Shown in pieces: positions 61,974-64,000 of a stretch of 64,000 nt of DNA. This stretch comes from Pediococcus acidilactici DSM 20284. Lineage in GTDB: Bacteria > Bacillota > Bacilli > Lactobacillales > Lactobacillaceae. Each line of letters begins with the position of its first letter. Positions within the stretch are counted from its first letter, which is position 1. The stretch spans positions 1,167,660-1,231,659 of the forward strand of contig NZ_GL397067.1 of assembly GCF_000146325.1 (NCBI RefSeq). The letters are read 5' to 3'. The translations under genes and the position numbers were made by a program. The notes under the pieces are model-generated. The model was not told where the DNA came from, did not search any database, and worked only from the letters and a program-made list of their open reading frames with translations.

Positions 61974-63482
61974 TTAAATCAGCTCTTGCGTAGTTAAATC
62001 TACGACAAACGGGCTGACTGGGTCACCTATTTCATTAAACAGCGTCAAAGTCGGCGCGTTACTATACCCGTAGCGAGCTTGGGTAGTTCCTAGTGGAAAA
62101 TGAACTCTTAGGTCAGTTCCTTTAATTTCTGCTGGGACCGCCTGCCATTTTTGCTGAACATACCCTTCGATTAAAGGTGGCTGGGTGGCATGTAACTCCT
62201 TAACATACCAAAAGTGAAAACAGGTTTGTTCCGCTTCTAAGCTCAGCCAGCCTAGTTGCGGAGTTGCTTGATAGTCCCTTCCCGCTAAGATACGACCTAT
62301 TCGTTGGCCCGCCGCCATTTTAGCCGTGGGATGGGGATTATAATACTCCCCCGTATCCGCAATTGAAATCAAGTAAGTATCGGCAAGCCTTTGTGCCACT
62401 TTAAGTTGCTGCTGGCGGATTTTTGCCCACGCGTGACGTTTTACGTCCGCATATTTTGGCAGTTGCACTACGTATACCGGTAAAGAAACGTCCGCCAAAG
62501 TTGCCCGCCAATCGTTAATTAAGGTCTGCAAGAGTCGATCGTAAATTTCAGGTTGATCTGCATCAGTTTCGCCTTGGTACCAGACCAGCTGGCTGAACCG
62601 GAAATGCCGAATCTTTCTTACCATTGCGTTAAACAGCGCCCCGGGTCGCAAATAGCTGTCCGGCGTCTTTGGCGGCGGCCAGGGCGTCTGCCCCACAATG
62701 TTCAGCGCTTCGCCAATCGGAACCTCCGGATTGCTTTTCATAAAGTTATACATTAATCGATTATGCCGTTTAACGGTTTGGTGATAACGTTCGATGTCTG
62801 CCTTAAAGTCCGCATCCGTAATCTTTTCAATGTGGCTTAAGAAAGGCTCCACCACCCGCTTTGCCAATAGCTTGTCTTTGCGTAAAGATGTTTCCGACAC
62901 CCAGGTTCCTGCTGAAGCACCGTCCCTGGTACAACAAACGATCCCTACCGGCATTTTCGGGTCTTGTCGGGCCATTTCTTGGGCAGCGTAATAACCCACC
63001 GCCGAAACGTGTCCCAGGTTAGATTTCTTTACTTGGTGCCAATGGGTGGCACGGGATTGATACTCCTTAACCTCCCCATCTTCGTAAACAAAAGCCGGTT
63101 GAGGGACGTTGTAATAGGTGATGGGGGTTGCGGGAATTGACGTTTGGGCTTCCGTAAAATTTTGGTCTTGCGACATGCGAAAGCCCACGTTAGATTGTCC
63201 GGCAATCAGCAAAACTTGACCAAACCGAACGTTTTCTAACTTCAATTGATGATTTTGAACTTCAATTTTAACTTCAAATGAAGTTCGATAATTGGTAAAA
63301 GGTCTAAATTGACAATCCCACGTGCCATCTTTTCTAACAATCGCCCGCGCAACTTGAGTACCGATGGTGGTTTTAACCGTCGCTCCTGCAGTAGCTAATC
63401 CACTAATTTGAAATGGTTTGCCAAAGGGCAGAATCATATTATCAGAAAATATTTGATCTACTTGTAACTGATAATCCTGCAT
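61974..63482 (-). CDS. SASA family carbohydrate esterase (sialate O-acetylesterase-like)
   Basis: A 502-residue SGNH esterase: an N-terminal beta domain (about 1-85), then block I GQSN with Ser97, the WYQGETDADQ block (about 300-310) and the Asp/His region NPHPTAK. No signal peptide, so it probably removes acetyl groups from imported sugars. GTGAGGAT lies before the ATG. Sialate O-acetylesterase is the usual label, but no sialic acid genes are present, so acetylated xylo- or amino-sugars are equally possible. Confidence 0.82.
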   Translation of the reverse strand: MQDYQLQVDQIFSDNMILPFGKPFQISGLATAGATVKTTIGTQVARAIVRKDGTWDCQFRPFTNYRTSFEVKIEVQNHQLKLENVRFGQVLLIAGQSNVGFRMSQDQNFTEAQTSIPATPITYYNVPQPAFVYEDGEVKEYQSRATHWHQVKKSNLGHVSAVGYYAAQEMARQDPKMPVGIVCCTRDGASAGTWVSETSLRKDKLLAKRVVEPFLSHIEKITDADFKADIERYHQTVKRHNRLMYNFMKSNPEVPIGEALNIVGQTPWPPPKTPDSYLRPGALFNAMVRKIRHFRFSQLVWYQGETDADQPEIYDRLLQTLINDWRATLADVSLPVYVVQLPKYADVKRHAWAKIRQQQLKVAQRLADTYLISIADTGEYYNPHPTAKMAAGQRIGRILAGRDYQATPQLGWLSLEAEQTCFHFWYVKELHATQPPLIEGYVQQKWQAVPAEIKGTDLRVHFPLGTTQARYGYSNAPTLTLFNEIGDPVSPFVVDLTTQELI

Positions 63483-63557
63483 GTAAAATCCTCACTTAAC
63501 TATTTTTTAGCAAGGTAAAGGGCGCTGGCGTTGTTACCATTGCCGCGCCCCTCCTCG

Positions 63558-64000
63558 CTATTTAAACTCAATTGAATACGTGAATGTCTGGGTTTCCTGC
63601 GGTTCTAGGAGATTGTTACCCTTTTTATTCTTCCAGTCGGTAGGCTCTTCAGCAGCTTGATCCGGCAAGCCCGCAAACGGTTCAATGCATAAAAATGGCT
63701 CCGCACGGTTCTCCATTGTCCATAAGGTAAGGTATGGGAAGTCTTTGAAGTTCAATTTAACTTCATGCGCAGTTTGCGTTGAACCTAAAGTGACGCTATC
63801 AATTTTCTTCCCATCTAAAATAATTAAACCGTCGTTAAATATTTCATGATTTAAAGCTAATTCGCTGTTTTTGATAGCTTCCCAAGGGGCTTTCTTTCCG
63901 TCGCGGAATGGTACTGGGTTAACCCCTAAACGCTGAATTCGTTTTTGGTGCGGACTAAAAGTTAAATGGTAGTTTTCAAAAATACCGTCGTTATCAATTG
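63558..64000 (-). CDS. Aldose 1-epimerase-like protein (LacX type), C-terminal part
   Basis: The last 146 or so residues of a gene whose start lies beyond the right edge. The frame is open to the window end. Visible features: NDGIFENYHLTFSPHQKRIQ, then FKDFPYLTLWTMENRAEPFLCIEPFAGLPDQ, typical of the LacX branch of the epimerase superfamily with the catalytic Glu in CIEPF. It starts a minus-strand unit with the SASA esterase 75 nt downstream. Confidence 0.85.
   Translation of the reverse strand, partial: IDNDGIFENYHLTFSPHQKRIQRLGVNPVPFRDGKKAPWEAIKNSELALNHEIFNDGLIILDGKKIDSVTLGSTQTAHEVKLNFKDFPYLTLWTMENRAEPFLCIEPFAGLPDQAAEEPTDWKNKKGNNLLEPQETQTFTYSIEFK

Noticed and set aside
61974-63482. Part of a sialic acid degradation cluster
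   Set aside because: No nanA, nanK, nanE or sialidase lies in the window; the SASA domain alone does not define the substrate.

Overview
The window looks like a low-to-moderate GC Firmicute chromosome, and specifically a xylose-using member of the Lactobacillaceae. The evidence is the gene content (OatA, BceAB-like and DesKR-like modules, DUF1129, DUF1659/DUF2922, PepD-type C69 dipeptidase, mannose-class PTS), ROK-type XylR control of xylAB, strong Shine-Dalgarno sequences with frequent TTG starts, and cre sites. The species is not identified. There is no prophage, IS element, CRISPR array, tRNA or rRNA that I can recognise.

Layout. 1-8.9 kb: the start of enolase behind an attenuator-like leader, an anchored TPR-like protein, cyclopropane fatty acid synthase, a tandem array of three structured repeats, an acetyltransferase, AzlCD export, a D,D-carboxypeptidase with a VanSR-like two-component system, and Ogt. 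9.2-15.4 kb: an origin-type housekeeping cluster on the minus strand (rsmG, parB, DUF951, ychF, DUF1129, guaB), interrupted by a plus-strand CPBP protease gene and a frameshifted small membrane gene. 15.5-24 kb: acetyltransferase, nucleoside hydrolase plus CNT transporter, a large DinG-type helicase, NlpC/P60 hydrolase, a RacA-like protein, RlmCD. 24-37.7 kb: DesKR-like two-component system with its ABC exporter, DedA, small membrane proteins, OatA, LOG, BceAB-like transporter, an endonuclease III-like protein, PepD. 37.9-40.5 kb: a c-di-GMP cyclase/phosphodiesterase pair. 40.7-51.8 kb: a complete xylose/xyloside regulon (beta-xylosidase, GPH transporter, AraC regulator, XylB, XylA, XylR, xylose/H+ symporter, mutarotase). 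51.9-53 kb: two small DUF proteins and an orphan small-RNA locus. 53-61 kb: an eight-gene amino-sugar PTS operon (IIA, unassigned 675-residue hydrolase-like protein, IIB, IIC, IID, GntR, AgaS-like, NagA). 61.4-64 kb: cysteine-free HesB-like protein, SASA esterase, and the end of an aldose epimerase-like gene.

How genes work together. The xyl region takes up xylose or xylosides, releases xylose, and passes it through isomerase and kinase to xylulose-5-phosphate. Matching XylR operators sit at xylA and at the symporter gene, each near a cre. The amino-sugar operon resembles gnb/aga systems: its GntR-type operator exactly fills the -35/-10 spacer of the operon promoter and two cre sites lie downstream of the start point.

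The most interesting signals are: (1) dispersed hairpin elements at seven loci plus a related tandem array, whose stems change sequence but stay paired and which mostly lie between convergent genes; (2) an orphan RNA locus with a near-consensus promoter and two terminators; (3) an attenuator-like eno leader with a visible antiterminator segment; (4) a shared loss of Fe-S ligands in the helicase and RlmCD, next to cysteine-free or cluster-free relatives; (5) an orphan ParB without its ParA-stimulating N-terminus; (6) the uncharacterised PTS-linked hydrolase.
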